A DNA stretch of 59,989 nt, from positions 1 through 59,989 of the forward strand of contig JAEUIQ010000088.1 in the NCBI GenBank assembly GCA_016794985.1, in the 5' to 3' direction. Shown one piece after another: positions 25,666 through 35,240 of this stretch. The notes beneath the pieces are model-generated. The model made no database searches. It saw only the letters and a program-made list of their open reading frames with translations, and was not told the origin of the DNA. This stretch comes from Planctomycetaceae bacterium (GTDB taxonomy: Bacteria; Planctomycetota; Planctomycetia; Pirellulales; Pirellulaceae). Both the position numbers and the translations under genes were made by a program. How positions within the stretch are numbered: position 1 is the first letter of the stretch; every line of letters begins with the position of its first letter.

Positions 25666-27461
25666 TAACCGAGTCCTCCGACGACATTTATTCCAATCGC
25701 TACAAATGTCACTCCAATATCAACCAACGCTTCGCCGATCATCAACCCCGCTGCTACTGGAATGCCGACGCGGTGCGCGAATTCCCCGCCGAAAGCCGCG
25801 TCGGAGGCCATCCTGAGCAAGTTCCCGATCGTATACGTCAACACGATGTAAAATGGCATATAAAACCCCAAGGCAACCAACACACCAATTCCACCCAGGC
25901 CACTAGTCGCCAACAAAAACCCCAAGCCCGAACCGGCCACGTAACGATAAACAGGCACGTTGTCGTTCAGGATTCCATCCATAACCGTCGCTAAGGCGGT
26001 TGCCTGCGGTGCCGCCAAAGCCTCGCTGCCGATTTGATATTGTTGGTTCAGAGCAATCATCAGCATGATGACTAGCAAAGGACCCAACCAAGAACCAAGG
26101 TACTGGGCATACTGTTGACGTTTTGGAATCGCTCCCGTCAGGTACCCTGACTTCAAATCCAACATCATGTCGCTCGACTGCGAAATCGCCATGCATATCG
26201 CGGCGCCAACCACAATCGAACTCACAACCGCCGCGGGGGCCGACATCCCGGCTTTGGCAATCACAATCAAGAGCGTCACCGAAATCAACGTCATACCCGA
26301 CAACGGCGACCAATTCGTACGCCCGACACACTCGGACACAATCACACCAGCGACCCAAATCCACAATGTTCCGAGAACCGCCATGCCAATAGCCCGTGGC
26401 AAGGTCATTTCGCTAACGGAAAGGTAGGCAATCACAATCATCGCCACGGCACCCAATCCGACGGCTGCGTACAACAACGCCAGCGGCATTTCATCGTTGG
26501 TCTGCGTGCCGCCAAACCTTTGGTTCGATTGTCGAAGTGATTTAAAGGCGCTGCGTATCAAAGGAAAGGCCATGATGATTCCTCCCAACGCTGCTCCAAT
26601 CAACATGCCGATGCCAGAAGGCAAGAAGAGATTCTTCCGCATGTCGTCCGGCGTAGGGAGAATCGCTTGGACGCCAGGAGATCCAATCATTTCTAATCTC
26701 AGAATCGGTGCAATCACAAAATAGCACAAGAAGCCGCCTGCACCGAACCATAACCCACCTCGTCCCGACAAATAGCCCACACCCACCGTCATCAGCGACA
26801 AGTAAAACACCAAGTTCCACATCGAGGGGATCCCAGCGGCGGCCCCCAAGTCGAACTTTTCCAGTTCAAAATAGTGCAGCACCAACTTGACGGTGCCCGC
26901 AAGCAAGATACCCAAGAACAAGAGCAAAGCCTTGCGGATACCAGCCCCAGGTGACTTCAAGATCGTCGCGACTGCAACGCCACCGGGATACGCCAACCGA
27001 TCAAAGTCGATCATTTGCTTCCGCAGTGGAACGACGAACGCAATCCCCAAAAAGCACCCGGTAATCGAAGCCAGCGTCAGGATCGCAATCAATGATGGCG
27101 TGAAGTCGGCGACACTGGATAACCCTTCTGTGCGAGACAATATAAAAAGTGCCGGTACCGTAAACATGATGCCCGCCGACGCACCATTGACGGCCGACGC
27201 CGCCGTTTGATTGATATTGTTTTCTACGATGCTGGTCCGCTTCATGATCCCGCGCAGCACCCCCCAACCCAAAATAGCAGCTAGTTCGGAGCCCTCGATG
27301 GAAAACCCCACGACCAAGGCGGCGTACGCCACCGAAATCGTGATCAATGTTCCCAGCCCCCACCCCACCATGATCGCGGTCCATGTCAACTCCGGGTATT
27401 CACCGCGTTTGATTTTGACGCCTCCCGGTCGTTCCTTTCCGATGGGCTTCATGTTCGACAT
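25665..27461 (-). CDS. OPT family oligopeptide/metal-chelate transporter
   Basis: A 598-residue polytopic membrane protein with about 14-16 hydrophobic segments. The pattern of the oligopeptide transporter (OPT/YSL) family is visible in the first third (WGVLRGIMKRTSIVENNINQ and QTAASAVNGASAGIMFTVPA), and in FVVPLRKQMIDFDRLAYPGG and the late PFYIVLTYTIGNLLRMA. Bacterial members import oligopeptides or related compounds with protons; the exact substrate cannot be told. Start ATG 27461. The downstream membrane protein overlaps its stop by one base. Confidence 0.9.
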   Translation of the reverse strand: MSNMKPIGKERPGGVKIKRGEYPELTWTAIMVGWGLGTLITISVAYAALVVGFSIEGSELAAILGWGVLRGIMKRTSIVENNINQTAASAVNGASAGIMFTVPALFILSRTEGLSSVADFTPSLIAILTLASITGCFLGIAFVVPLRKQMIDFDRLAYPGGVAVATILKSPGAGIRKALLLFLGILLAGTVKLVLHYFELEKFDLGAAAGIPSMWNLVFYLSLMTVGVGYLSGRGGLWFGAGGFLCYFVIAPILRLEMIGSPGVQAILPTPDDMRKNLFLPSGIGMLIGAALGGIIMAFPLIRSAFKSLRQSNQRFGGTQTNDEMPLALLYAAVGLGAVAMIVIAYLSVSEMTLPRAIGMAVLGTLWIWVAGVIVSECVGRTNWSPLSGMTLISVTLLIVIAKAGMSAPAAVVSSIVVGAAICMAISQSSDMMLDLKSGYLTGAIPKRQQYAQYLGSWLGPLLVIMLMIALNQQYQIGSEALAAPQATALATVMDGILNDNVPVYRYVAGSGLGFLLATSGLGGIGVLVALGFYMPFYIVLTYTIGNLLRMASDAAFGGEFAHRVGIPVAAGLMIGEALVDIGVTFVAIGINVVGGLG

Positions 27462-27717
27462 GCCGATTTCCTGTTAGGGATCGAGAAAACCAATCTTCCA
27501 ATTCCCCATTTGTGCGGATTCTACTTCCGATGCAACCTCAATGTCTATCAGCGACGCTTGACGATCCCGTCGCTCACGCATCGGGTGGAGGCGTCAGTCC
27601 GACTTTGGGAACTGAGCCTATGGCTCTGGCAAGGGATTCCAGGTATATCTTATAGCCAAACGTGCGAGGCTTGTGGACTCCCTTTGCCTGGCGTTGATTC
27701 CATCGAGGTCATGGCCC

Positions 27718-28344
27718 GTGTTTACTGGTTTGGTGCAAGCGAAGACAAGAATCACAAGGATCACTCCTGAAGGCAGCGGTTGCCGAATCGTGCTGCAGCG
27801 GCCTGTTGATACTCCGGAATGTTCGTTCAGGGACCGGGTCTCGCTGGGGGCCAGTATTGCCATCAACGGTTGTTGCCTGACCGTCGTGCATTACGATGAA
27901 CGACAATGGGAGTTCGAGGCCGGTTCCGAGACTTTGGCGCGCACCAATTTGGGGCAACTGCATACAGGCGACGAAGTGAATATCGAAACCAGCCTGCGGC
28001 TGGGCGATCCGCTGGGTGGGCATTGGGTGACCGGCCACATTGACGGCTTAGGTACCTTGGTCGATCGCTCCAATGACGGAAAATGGAGCACTTACCGATT
28101 CGAGGTGCCGCCGGCCTTGGCACGTCAAATGGCCAGCAAAGGCAGCGTGGCGGTCGATGGGGTTAGCTTAACGTTGGTCGAAGTCACTTCCGATCAATTC
28201 ACCGTCGCCCTGATTCCCCACACTTTGGAGGTTACCACGCTCGGTAGCCGAAACCCGGGCGATTCGGTCAATTTAGAGACCGATGTCCTAGCCAAGTACG
28301 TGGAACGGCAATTAGGCTTGAGAACGGCCATTCCAGCAAACTGA
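27718..28344 (+). CDS. ribE: Riboflavin synthase alpha chain
   Basis: The enzyme dismutates two molecules of 6,7-dimethyl-8-ribityllumazine to riboflavin. The protein must begin at GTG 27718, read as MFTGLVQ, the invariant N-terminus of the family; GAGG lies about eight bases upstream. Longer frames from 27673 add unrelated residues. Two homologous lumazine-binding halves are visible: INGCCLTVV with GHWVTGHIDG, and VDGVSLTLVEV near the second half. It is 208 residues long. I see no FMN riboswitch upstream. rsmA follows after 38 bp on the same strand. Confidence 0.94.
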   Translation: MFTGLVQAKTRITRITPEGSGCRIVLQRPVDTPECSFRDRVSLGASIAINGCCLTVVHYDERQWEFEAGSETLARTNLGQLHTGDEVNIETSLRLGDPLGGHWVTGHIDGLGTLVDRSNDGKWSTYRFEVPPALARQMASKGSVAVDGVSLTLVEVTSDQFTVALIPHTLEVTTLGSRNPGDSVNLETDVLAKYVERQLGLRTAIPAN

Positions 28345-28382
28345 GCCCTCCTACCGCGACCTTCCGAGCGACTGAAACCCGA

Positions 28383-29297
28383 ATGTCCAATAGTAACCGT
28401 CAGACGATCTCTTATCTCAATCGCAGATTCCGCGAAGTTGGACTCGAACCCAATAAACGCCACGGTCAAAACTTCCTCGTCGATCTGAACCTGGTCCGTC
28501 TCATCGCCGATACCGGTGACATTCACCCTGCGGACGCCGTGCTCGAAATCGGCACTGGAACCGGCTCCCTGACGGCAATGATGGCCGAGAAGGCGGGCTT
28601 GGTGGTCACCGTGGAAATCGACGAACACCTGCATCAATTGGCCAAAGAAGAACTGGAGCCATTCGACAACGTTCGGATGTTGCTTCAAGATGCGTTGAAG
28701 AACAAAAACAACCTCAGCCCAACCGTGCTCGCCCCGATCTATGAATGGATCAACCAAGCGCCGGGTCGCGGCTTCAAACTGGTGGCAAACCTCCCCTACA
28801 ATGTTGCCACGCCAATCATTTCAAACTTGTTGATGTTGGAGCTGCCGCCAAGATTGATCGCCGTTACCATCCAAAAAGAACTGGGCGAACGCATGATGGC
28901 CAAACCATCGACGAAAGATTACAGCGCGTTGTCGGTTTGGGTTCAAGCTTTGTGCGATGTGAGTATGGCCCGCGTCCTGCCACCGAATGTCTTCTGGCCA
29001 GCCCCCAAAGTTGATTCGGCCATCATGCGCATCGAGCCGATTGCCGCCAAACGAGCTGCCATCCCAGACTTGCCATTTTTTCATACCTTCACCCGCTCCC
29101 TGTTCTTCCACCGGCGCAAGTTTTTGAGGTCAGTTTTGGTCAGCGCCTTCAAAGAACAAATGAACAAGGTGCAAGTCGATGCCGTGTTGGCCGATATCTC
29201 ATTTTATTCCCCGACCACCCGGGCCGAGGAACTCACGGTTGCCCAAATCCAAGACCTGTGCGAGCGATTCCGATTGGCCTCCCAGTCGCTGCGATGA
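28383..29297 (+). CDS. rsmA: 16S rRNA (adenine(1518)-N6/adenine(1519)-N6)-dimethyltransferase
   Basis: KsgA/RsmA dimethylates two adjacent adenosines near the 3' end of 16S rRNA during 30S maturation, using S-adenosylmethionine. Motifs: the N-terminal KRHGQNFLVD, the SAM loop VLEIGTGTGSLT, the acidic VVTVEIDEHL, and the catalytic NLPYNVATPI. WPAPKVDSAIM marks the start of the C-terminal helical domain. At 304 residues it is slightly longer than many, mainly through an insert (NKNNLSPTVLAPIYEW) before NLPY. It is probably co-transcribed with ribE. Confidence 0.95.
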   Translation: MSNSNRQTISYLNRRFREVGLEPNKRHGQNFLVDLNLVRLIADTGDIHPADAVLEIGTGTGSLTAMMAEKAGLVVTVEIDEHLHQLAKEELEPFDNVRMLLQDALKNKNNLSPTVLAPIYEWINQAPGRGFKLVANLPYNVATPIISNLLMLELPPRLIAVTIQKELGERMMAKPSTKDYSALSVWVQALCDVSMARVLPPNVFWPAPKVDSAIMRIEPIAAKRAAIPDLPFFHTFTRSLFFHRRKFLRSVLVSAFKEQMNKVQVDAVLADISFYSPTTRAEELTVAQIQDLCERFRLASQSLR

Positions 29298-29449
29298 GCC
29301 AAGGCGTCTGTGTGTTGGACACGGCCGTTGAACGATCCACAGCGGAGCCCGGAGCAATCCTCGACCATCAAGAGCGCCCGCGGAAGACGTTTCTCCTTCG
29401 TAGCCTCGGAAGCGACGTTCTTCGCAGAATTCGGCCGCTCGATCGACGC

Positions 29450-30712
29450 TTAATTCGCTGACCGAATTTCGATTTTTGGCATTCCACCGTACAAAATCAA
29501 CATCTCACCGTCATTCGCTGTGAAGTAAGGGATGTGATAAATGCCACAACCAACTTGTCCGCCTCCAGTCGGATCGACTTGCTGCCAGCCATGACCATCT
29601 TGATAGTATTCGGCCCACACATGGCCACTACTTCCGAACAGCCAACCCGCGACTTGGCGACTGGGCACGCCAGCGGCTCGCGCGAGGGTCACAAAGCAAT
29701 CCGAAAAATCCCAGCAGTGCCCGAACTTCTGTTGCAAGACTTGGCGAGTGCCCCACCGAGAACCGGTCTGCCCCGAGTACTTCAAGTTGCGCCCTGGGGC
29801 TAACCAGAGCAGAATCGCGTCGGCCTTTTCTTGATTGGTCGTTTTCCCTTTCGTGATTTGCTGGGCCAGTTTTTGTATCTCGGGATCATCCGATGGCCAA
29901 AACGCATTAGCTCCTAACGCCGCAGGATCGTTTGGCGCATCGCGTCTTCCCGTCCCATCAACGGGGATTTCCAAGGTTGCTGTCACGAATGGAACCCCCG
30001 ACTTCAAGACCGGATCACGAAAAGAGTACTGAACCACAGGCGTTTGAACTTTGGTGTCTACCGCCTTGGGTGCAAACTCATGTTTCGCGTTCGACCCGTC
30101 CAAAGCCGGGTTACGCAGGGCCAAGGTTCGCCCGAAAACAAAACCGCGGGACAACTCCCGAATCTTGCGATCGGTGGCCGGATCATTGCCTTTCTGCAAA
30201 GTCAAAAAGTGATTGAACAACACATTGCAGTTCATGTAATCGGCCTTCTCGACCGTTGCCAATTCCGCCACAATCAAATAGGTCACGGCTTTTGGCTTCG
30301 ACTTCAAGCCCAATTCATAAGTCGTTTTTTGTGCCAAATTCTCGTCGATGTTTTGGCCGACATACTCCACGACCGTGCTTCCCTTTTGCACAATGAATGG
30401 CTCCGATTTGATTTTCTTCAAACTGGAGAAAATCTGCGCGGCTTGGACTTCATCGGTCGCGGCAATGACATTCACTTGAATGGCGGCCCCATGGACCCGC
30501 AACATCGAATTACTCAATCGTTGTATCTGCCCTCCAAGTTTATTGCTGATCGCGGGTAATTGCGCTGCCGGGACCATCGTCGAACTGTCAACGGCCAAAC
30601 CCGGTGCCAAGTCTTTCAGCAATGGCTCACCCTGAGCCAAGAGGCGGCTGTGGCCAGCGAACACGGTTGCGACAAAGGCAACTGCAAACAACTGCATCAT
30701 AAATCGAAACAT
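29450..30712 (-). CDS. Secreted transglutaminase-like cysteine protease domain protein
   Basis: A 420-residue exported protein with signal peptide MFRFMMQLFAVAFVATVFAG and cleavage near LLAQG. The C-terminal third is a transglutaminase-like domain of papain fold. The predicted catalytic triad is Cys in FGHCWDFSD, His in GSSGHVWAEYY and Asp in WQQVDPTGG; AAGVPSRQVAGW is the conserved segment between them. The N-terminal region has no clear family. Bacterial members act as proteases or cross-linking enzymes outside the cytoplasm. ATG 30712 is chosen because it starts the signal peptide and has TTGGAG upstream; the frame is open to 30751. It reads in the same direction as the upstream metalloprotease gene but is separated from it by a strong terminator. 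Confidence 0.78.
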   Translation of the reverse strand: MFRFMMQLFAVAFVATVFAGHSRLLAQGEPLLKDLAPGLAVDSSTMVPAAQLPAISNKLGGQIQRLSNSMLRVHGAAIQVNVIAATDEVQAAQIFSSLKKIKSEPFIVQKGSTVVEYVGQNIDENLAQKTTYELGLKSKPKAVTYLIVAELATVEKADYMNCNVLFNHFLTLQKGNDPATDRKIRELSRGFVFGRTLALRNPALDGSNAKHEFAPKAVDTKVQTPVVQYSFRDPVLKSGVPFVTATLEIPVDGTGRRDAPNDPAALGANAFWPSDDPEIQKLAQQITKGKTTNQEKADAILLWLAPGRNLKYSGQTGSRWGTRQVLQQKFGHCWDFSDCFVTLARAAGVPSRQVAGWLFGSSGHVWAEYYQDGHGWQQVDPTGGGQVGCGIYHIPYFTANDGEMLILYGGMPKIEIRSAN

Positions 30713-30792
30713 GATTCTTAAACTCCAAGAAATTTCGATAACTGAGCCCAATTCAATCGTCCACGCTGCCGCTTCATTGTAAACGATTTAAC

Positions 30793-30830
30793 AAAAAAAG
30801 ACTGCCCAGTGTTTCCACTGGACAGTCTTT
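30793..30830 (-). terminator. Intrinsic terminator after the metalloprotease gene (minus strand)
   Basis: A long hairpin, AAAGACTGCCCAGTG / CACTGGACAGTCTTT, with a 4-nt loop and one mismatch at 30797-30830. On the minus strand it is followed by a T tract (the A run at 30793-30799). It lies about 60 bp beyond the metalloprotease stop and separates it from the transglutaminase gene. Confidence 0.85.
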
Positions 30831-30886
30831 GGAGTTTCTTGATTCCCTCAAGACCTCGCTATTATCGAGGTCGTGCCGGAATCGAC

Positions 30887-33667
30887 TTAGTTGACCACGT
30901 GCTGGGCGTCCAGGAATTTCGTGACCCGTTGTTGGAGGTCATTCAAATGGGCCTTGGTGTAGACATCCAACTTTCCGTCGCCGGCTTGCAAATAACCGTC
31001 AATCTTTGCCACAAGTTCTCGCAGTTCTTGACGTGCCAACGTCGAAATCGGTCGCATCGCCGCCATTGGCGAGGAATGCTCGCGGGACAGCCCAATCAGT
31101 CGATTGACATGTTCCGCCTGTAGATTGCGCCGTAGCGAAGAAATCGCTGGCTTGCGTTCATTGTACACGCCATCGACCCCGCCGCCTAACTCGGTCCAGA
31201 CGGCTGCGCTGATCGACTTTAGTAACTCTGGCAAGGTGAAATAGGCTTCTTCGGCCGAGACGCGAGCTTCGTTGTCATAGACACGGCGCAACGTCGTTGG
31301 ATTGAGGATCTGGGTCATGGTGGTGGCTTGCAATCCCATGATTTGATCGTGCAACGGCCACGTTGGTTCCCCTGCGGTTCCCATCATGTCCATTCCCAAG
31401 TCCAACCACTTGTCAACGGTCATCTTGGTCAACAAGTCCGGAGTCAAACCATACGCTTCGTCGCGGAACGTATTTTCAATGACGAATGCCAGGGCCGCCC
31501 GTTGTTGCTCGGCTGGGACGGGTTGCAGCGGTACACGACCGTTCGGATCACCTTTTCGATCGCGATTCACATGCGCGCCGCCGATCCAATTGGCCATCAT
31601 CGACGTTGCTTTGAGTTGCATCTGCAGCGTCAAAATGTAACCTTCGCGACTCTTGGCCCAACTGTCACCATCTTTTACGTAGTCCGTCAAGATTCGATCT
31701 CGATGATGTTTTGCCAAAGCCATCTGCTCTTTGGCGAAGTCCAACGGATTCTTCGCAAAGTCGTAGCGGCGAGCCAATGGATCCGGTCCCATCGTATCTT
31801 CGTCAGTCGCATAAACCAGTTCTGGTTCGGCAACTCGCTTCAAAATCTCCGGGACTTGCTTGTCATCCGCGTAACCGTACTGGATTGCCCATTTGTCGTA
31901 CGGCCCAATGTCCGTCATGCCGTAGTTACCTTGCAGGTTCCCACTGATCAATCGGAAGTTGGTCGGGTTGTAGTCCATAATGCTGCCGGAGAATGGCTTC
32001 TTGTCCTTGATTTCATCGCTATTGATTTGCGACAAATCGTAGATGCTGGAGGCCTTGAAGTTGTGCCGTAAGCCAAGCGTGTGACCCACTTCATGACAAA
32101 CCAAATCGGCCAACAATGGTCCAATAAACTCTTCTGGCATGCCATCCAACATTTGCGGCTGGTCCGCAGTCGGCTCACCATTTGGTTTCGGTTGAGGCTC
32201 TTGCATCGCCAAAGCCATCTTCATGAACGCGATGTCCAACGAGCGTCCATCCGCAGCGGCACAGTAGCCATTGATTTGGCTGGTGCGTCCCAATAAACCA
32301 TCAAATGGTTCATCGCCAATCAAGGCCGTCTGCAAAGACGTTCCGCCCATGTCCGGGGTCAGCGATGTTGCTGCCGCCAGGATTTGCCGCTTGACAATGT
32401 CGCGAACGGCTGGGGCCGCCAAGCGGACCCGTGGATCCCATTCAGGATTCTCAGCCAACCATGCCAAAGTCTCGGGGCTCATGCCGTCCATCGCAATCTT
32501 CGGCATTTGCTTTTGGAATTGGGTTTGGAAGGCGCGGATCCATCCATCGGTCAAAATGATGTCCGCATCCAAGATCTCACCCGTTTCGGGGTGGACCCGA
32601 CTCGGGCCAATCGCTGTGGCAATGTCGTTGTTTAGCCAACGAATAAAGTTGTAACGCACATCTTCAGCGTCATACGACTGGTACAATGGGTTCGAGTCTT
32701 GATCGTGAACGATAATCGCTTGATCAAAACCGACTTCTTCAAACGCCTTGTTCCAATAATCAACACCTTTGCGGATCCACTTGCGATAACGAACCGGCGT
32801 GGTGTTTTCAATGTAAAAGACAATGGCCTTCTTCGGTGGGCTGACCTTCAATTCGGGGCTCTTCTTTTCCAAGTGCCAACGATTGATGTACCGCACACGA
32901 GTCTTGTCCGAATCGTATTTGCCGAAGTCATCATAAACGGTTGTGAAGTAGCCAACTCGTTCGTCTGCCATTCGAGCCTTGTATCGATAATTCGGATCCG
33001 TTCGGTCTGGCACCAAGCTAATCGAGTAATGCAGTGTTTGCAGCTTGCCCTCCATGTTGGGGGCTTCAAAAGCAACTTCAATGTTGTTCGGGAAAGCCTT
33101 GGTGCGAGTGAACGCCACCAAGCGAGGATTGATTCGGTCCACTGGCCCGAAGAACTTATTGGATTCCGATACCAACAAATCATCCAGATCGATGACCGGG
33201 CTCGGCCCATCCATTGTCAAGATCGGCAAGTCAACCAAGACTTGATCGGTGAACAACCGCGAAACGCTTCGCTTCGATTCCGCATCACCTTCGGAACGCG
33301 TCTCGGTGTTCTTTTGAATCAAGGCGACACGGCGACCAATCGGGCGCCAATAGACGTAGAAGTCACTTCCCTGCAATCCTGCCATCACTTGGCCGCTCGA
33401 AACCGTCACTGCGATAAAATGCTTTTGGCGAGCGAAGTCTTTCGGCAAAGCGGCCAACATTTGGTTGGTCTTCTTGTTGATCCATAGCTTGTAAAATGGA
33501 GTCTCGCCCTCTGGACTTGGGATCAATTCGAAACCTTCCGTCACCTTCTCTAGCGGAGGGTAATCTTGCGCACTCGAGTCCTTCGGCAGCGACAAGCTCA
33601 ATAGCATCGCCAACATTACCAGGGTCGGTCGGTTTATTGACCGGCGCATCATGTCCACAATCTTCAT
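30887..33667 (-). CDS. Secreted zinc-dependent metalloprotease (DUF5117/DUF4953-like)
   Basis: A 926-residue protein with signal peptide (RPTLVMLAMLLSLSLPKDSSAQ). The zinc-binding motif HEVGHTLGLRH is at 525-535, the extended HExxHxxGxxH form of metzincin-like proteases. The region before it (about 50-300), with DLPILTMDGPSPVIDLDDLL and FYIENTTPVRYRKWIRKGVDYWNKAFEE, fits the DUF5117-type N-terminal domain of large bacterial metalloproteases. Helical regions follow to the C-terminus. It probably works in the periplasm or at the cell surface; the substrate is unknown. AAGAGAG precedes the start. The gene is monocistronic, closed by its own terminator. Confidence 0.85.
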   Translation of the reverse strand: MKIVDMMRRSINRPTLVMLAMLLSLSLPKDSSAQDYPPLEKVTEGFELIPSPEGETPFYKLWINKKTNQMLAALPKDFARQKHFIAVTVSSGQVMAGLQGSDFYVYWRPIGRRVALIQKNTETRSEGDAESKRSVSRLFTDQVLVDLPILTMDGPSPVIDLDDLLVSESNKFFGPVDRINPRLVAFTRTKAFPNNIEVAFEAPNMEGKLQTLHYSISLVPDRTDPNYRYKARMADERVGYFTTVYDDFGKYDSDKTRVRYINRWHLEKKSPELKVSPPKKAIVFYIENTTPVRYRKWIRKGVDYWNKAFEEVGFDQAIIVHDQDSNPLYQSYDAEDVRYNFIRWLNNDIATAIGPSRVHPETGEILDADIILTDGWIRAFQTQFQKQMPKIAMDGMSPETLAWLAENPEWDPRVRLAAPAVRDIVKRQILAAATSLTPDMGGTSLQTALIGDEPFDGLLGRTSQINGYCAAADGRSLDIAFMKMALAMQEPQPKPNGEPTADQPQMLDGMPEEFIGPLLADLVCHEVGHTLGLRHNFKASSIYDLSQINSDEIKDKKPFSGSIMDYNPTNFRLISGNLQGNYGMTDIGPYDKWAIQYGYADDKQVPEILKRVAEPELVYATDEDTMGPDPLARRYDFAKNPLDFAKEQMALAKHHRDRILTDYVKDGDSWAKSREGYILTLQMQLKATSMMANWIGGAHVNRDRKGDPNGRVPLQPVPAEQQRAALAFVIENTFRDEAYGLTPDLLTKMTVDKWLDLGMDMMGTAGEPTWPLHDQIMGLQATTMTQILNPTTLRRVYDNEARVSAEEAYFTLPELLKSISAAVWTELGGGVDGVYNERKPAISSLRRNLQAEHVNRLIGLSREHSSPMAAMRPISTLARQELRELVAKIDGYLQAGDGKLDVYTKAHLNDLQQRVTKFLDAQHVVN

Positions 33668-34197
33668 TTTTCGGATACTCTCTTAAAGGTCTGCAAACCG
33701 CTTCCGGCACTGCGGCGGACGGCATTGGAACGGTCTTAAGCAGAGGGTGAGTTTGATTTTGGGCACCAACTTTGGCAAGGACCGGTACCACGCCTCGTGC
33801 ACATTGGCAATCGAAACAAATGTTTGGCAAACCTTCGAGAATTGGTCGGTTACATTTCCACCCAATTCCAGGGATGCCGCACGCGGATAAGGCTAGGTCA
33901 CGAGAACCCATTTCTCGATAAGATTCCCGCTCGCCGGCGAATTCCGCACCTAGGACAATCGCCAATTTCGTCAAAGTCGTTAGTAGCCGCCCCGGAATTT
34001 CTCTTGCCAACTCCAAGGATAAATGGAAAACTCCAACGAGTGGCCGATGGCTAACCGGACCGAGTGCCCTCGACAAAACGCTCAAATTTGGAGTTAATAG
34101 CAGGGCACTTACGGCGGAACTTCGACCTAGAGAATATCCAAGAACGGATTCCGGCCCGCGGCCGGCTCAAAGAATTACAATTGGCGAGGGAATTGGC
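33668..34197. other. Long intergenic region, no gene seen
   Basis: About 530 bp between divergent genes. A minus-strand frame crosses it and continues antisense into the metalloprotease gene, but its composition and position make it unlikely to be coding. I find no repeat family member and no clear terminator. It should hold promoters for both neighbours. Confidence 0.55.
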
Positions 34198-34524
34198 ATG
34201 GCGTTATACGAGATCGAGACCGACGGCCACATTGTGATCACGTGGGCCAACGACGAGTCGGCGGCCCGCCAAGTTGTCGCCGAGGCATTTCCGTACGAGT
34301 CTGTCCGGCGCCTGGTGAAGCGACCGCGTGACAGCTGGGTAATCAGCAAAAGCGCTCTTGGCCTCATGTCGAAAGAAACCAATCCGTGCATGGTGGCCCG
34401 CGAGTGCCTGCAAACGGCTGGGGGAGATAAAGTGCGAGCCGTGCGACTGTACATGAATCAAACCGGAGATGATCTCGACACCGCCAAGAAGGCCATCGAA
34501 TCCAACATGGCAATGGGTTGGTAA
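34198..34524 (+). CDS. Small protein with ribosomal L7/L12 C-terminal-like segment
   Basis: A 108-residue cytoplasmic protein without signal or membrane segments. The last third (KVRAVRLYMNQTGDDLDTAK, then KAIESNM) closely follows the L7/L12 C-terminal-domain pattern K-I-x-A-I-K-L-Y-R-x-x-T-G-x-x-L-x-x-A-K-x-x-V-E. The first two thirds, MALYEIETDGHIVITWANDE onward, are unfamiliar. It is not the ribosomal stalk protein itself, since the hinge and dimer domain are absent. The downstream methyltransferase start overlaps its stop by one base (TAATG), which suggests coupled translation and perhaps joint function. Confidence 0.65.
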   Translation: MALYEIETDGHIVITWANDESAARQVVAEAFPYESVRRLVKRPRDSWVISKSALGLMSKETNPCMVARECLQTAGGDKVRAVRLYMNQTGDDLDTAKKAIESNMAMGW

Positions 34525-35240
34525 TGCCCGTTGACCTCCTGTCGCAATGGTCCGACCGTTCGGCACTGATCCACCATTTGAACGCGCATTTCCCGGTAGC
34601 CCACGACTCGATTTTGGTTCGTGACCTGCAACTCGATGTGTTCTCGGTCGCCAATCCCCACGATCAGATCGATCGTTTGATGGGCAGAGTTGTCGATGGC
34701 GATTTCCAATGGGAACCTTTTTGGGCCCAGGCTTGGCCAAGTGCGCGGGAATTAGCCCACTGGATGACGGCGCCGGAAAAGCGTCAGCAATGGAGCGGGC
34801 GAAGCGTATTGGATTTGGGTTGCGGCGTCGGCCTCTGCGGTTGCGTGGCCGCAGCCATGGGCTCCACCGTCACTTTGGCTGACTATGCCGAGCCAGCCAT
34901 TTGGTTTGCGGCCGCCAATGCTTGGCCGTGGCGTGAGCATGCCGAGGCAATCGTCCTCGATTGGCATCTCGATCAACTGCCAACAAAGTACGATTGCATT
35001 TTGGGAGCGGACATTGTCTACGAACAACGCAACTGGTCCGCCCTCGCCAATTTCTTTTCGAACCAGATCACCGATTCGGGCCAGATCATCTTGACCGAAC
35101 CAGGCCGCGACACCGGAGAAACATTCCAAGATTATCTGCGGCCCCTCGGCTGGAGCGTCACCTCGTCAGTATTAACAACCCTAACGAACGGACGCCCCTT
35201 GCGTTTGATCGTGGCAACGCGAGCGCCAACTCAGACTTAG
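34524..35240 (+). CDS. SAM-dependent protein lysine-type methyltransferase (methyltransferase-16 like)
   Basis: A 238-residue class I methyltransferase. The SAM-binding loop is VLDLGCGVGLCGCVAAAMG, followed by the acidic strand VTLADYAE, and post-motif II is YDCILGADIVYEQRNW. The EPFWAQAWPSARELAHWM segment before the loop is typical of the METTL/FAM86-type lysine methyltransferase group, related to PrmA-like enzymes. It starts at ATG 34524 inside the stop of the L7/L12-CTD-like gene. The 3' end overlaps the end of carB on the other strand by four bases. The target is unknown; the neighbour is a candidate by position only. Confidence 0.78.
   Translation: MPVDLLSQWSDRSALIHHLNAHFPVAHDSILVRDLQLDVFSVANPHDQIDRLMGRVVDGDFQWEPFWAQAWPSARELAHWMTAPEKRQQWSGRSVLDLGCGVGLCGCVAAAMGSTVTLADYAEPAIWFAAANAWPWREHAEAIVLDWHLDQLPTKYDCILGADIVYEQRNWSALANFFSNQITDSGQIILTEPGRDTGETFQDYLRPLGWSVTSSVLTTLTNGRPLRLIVATRAPTQT

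Noticed and set aside
27480..27717. Possible FMN riboswitch upstream of ribE
   Set aside because: The conserved RFN-element sequence blocks are not present.
33363..34085. 240-codon minus-strand frame covering the 33.7-34.1 kb gap
   Set aside because: It overlaps the metalloprotease start on the same strand in another frame and has no recognisable features.
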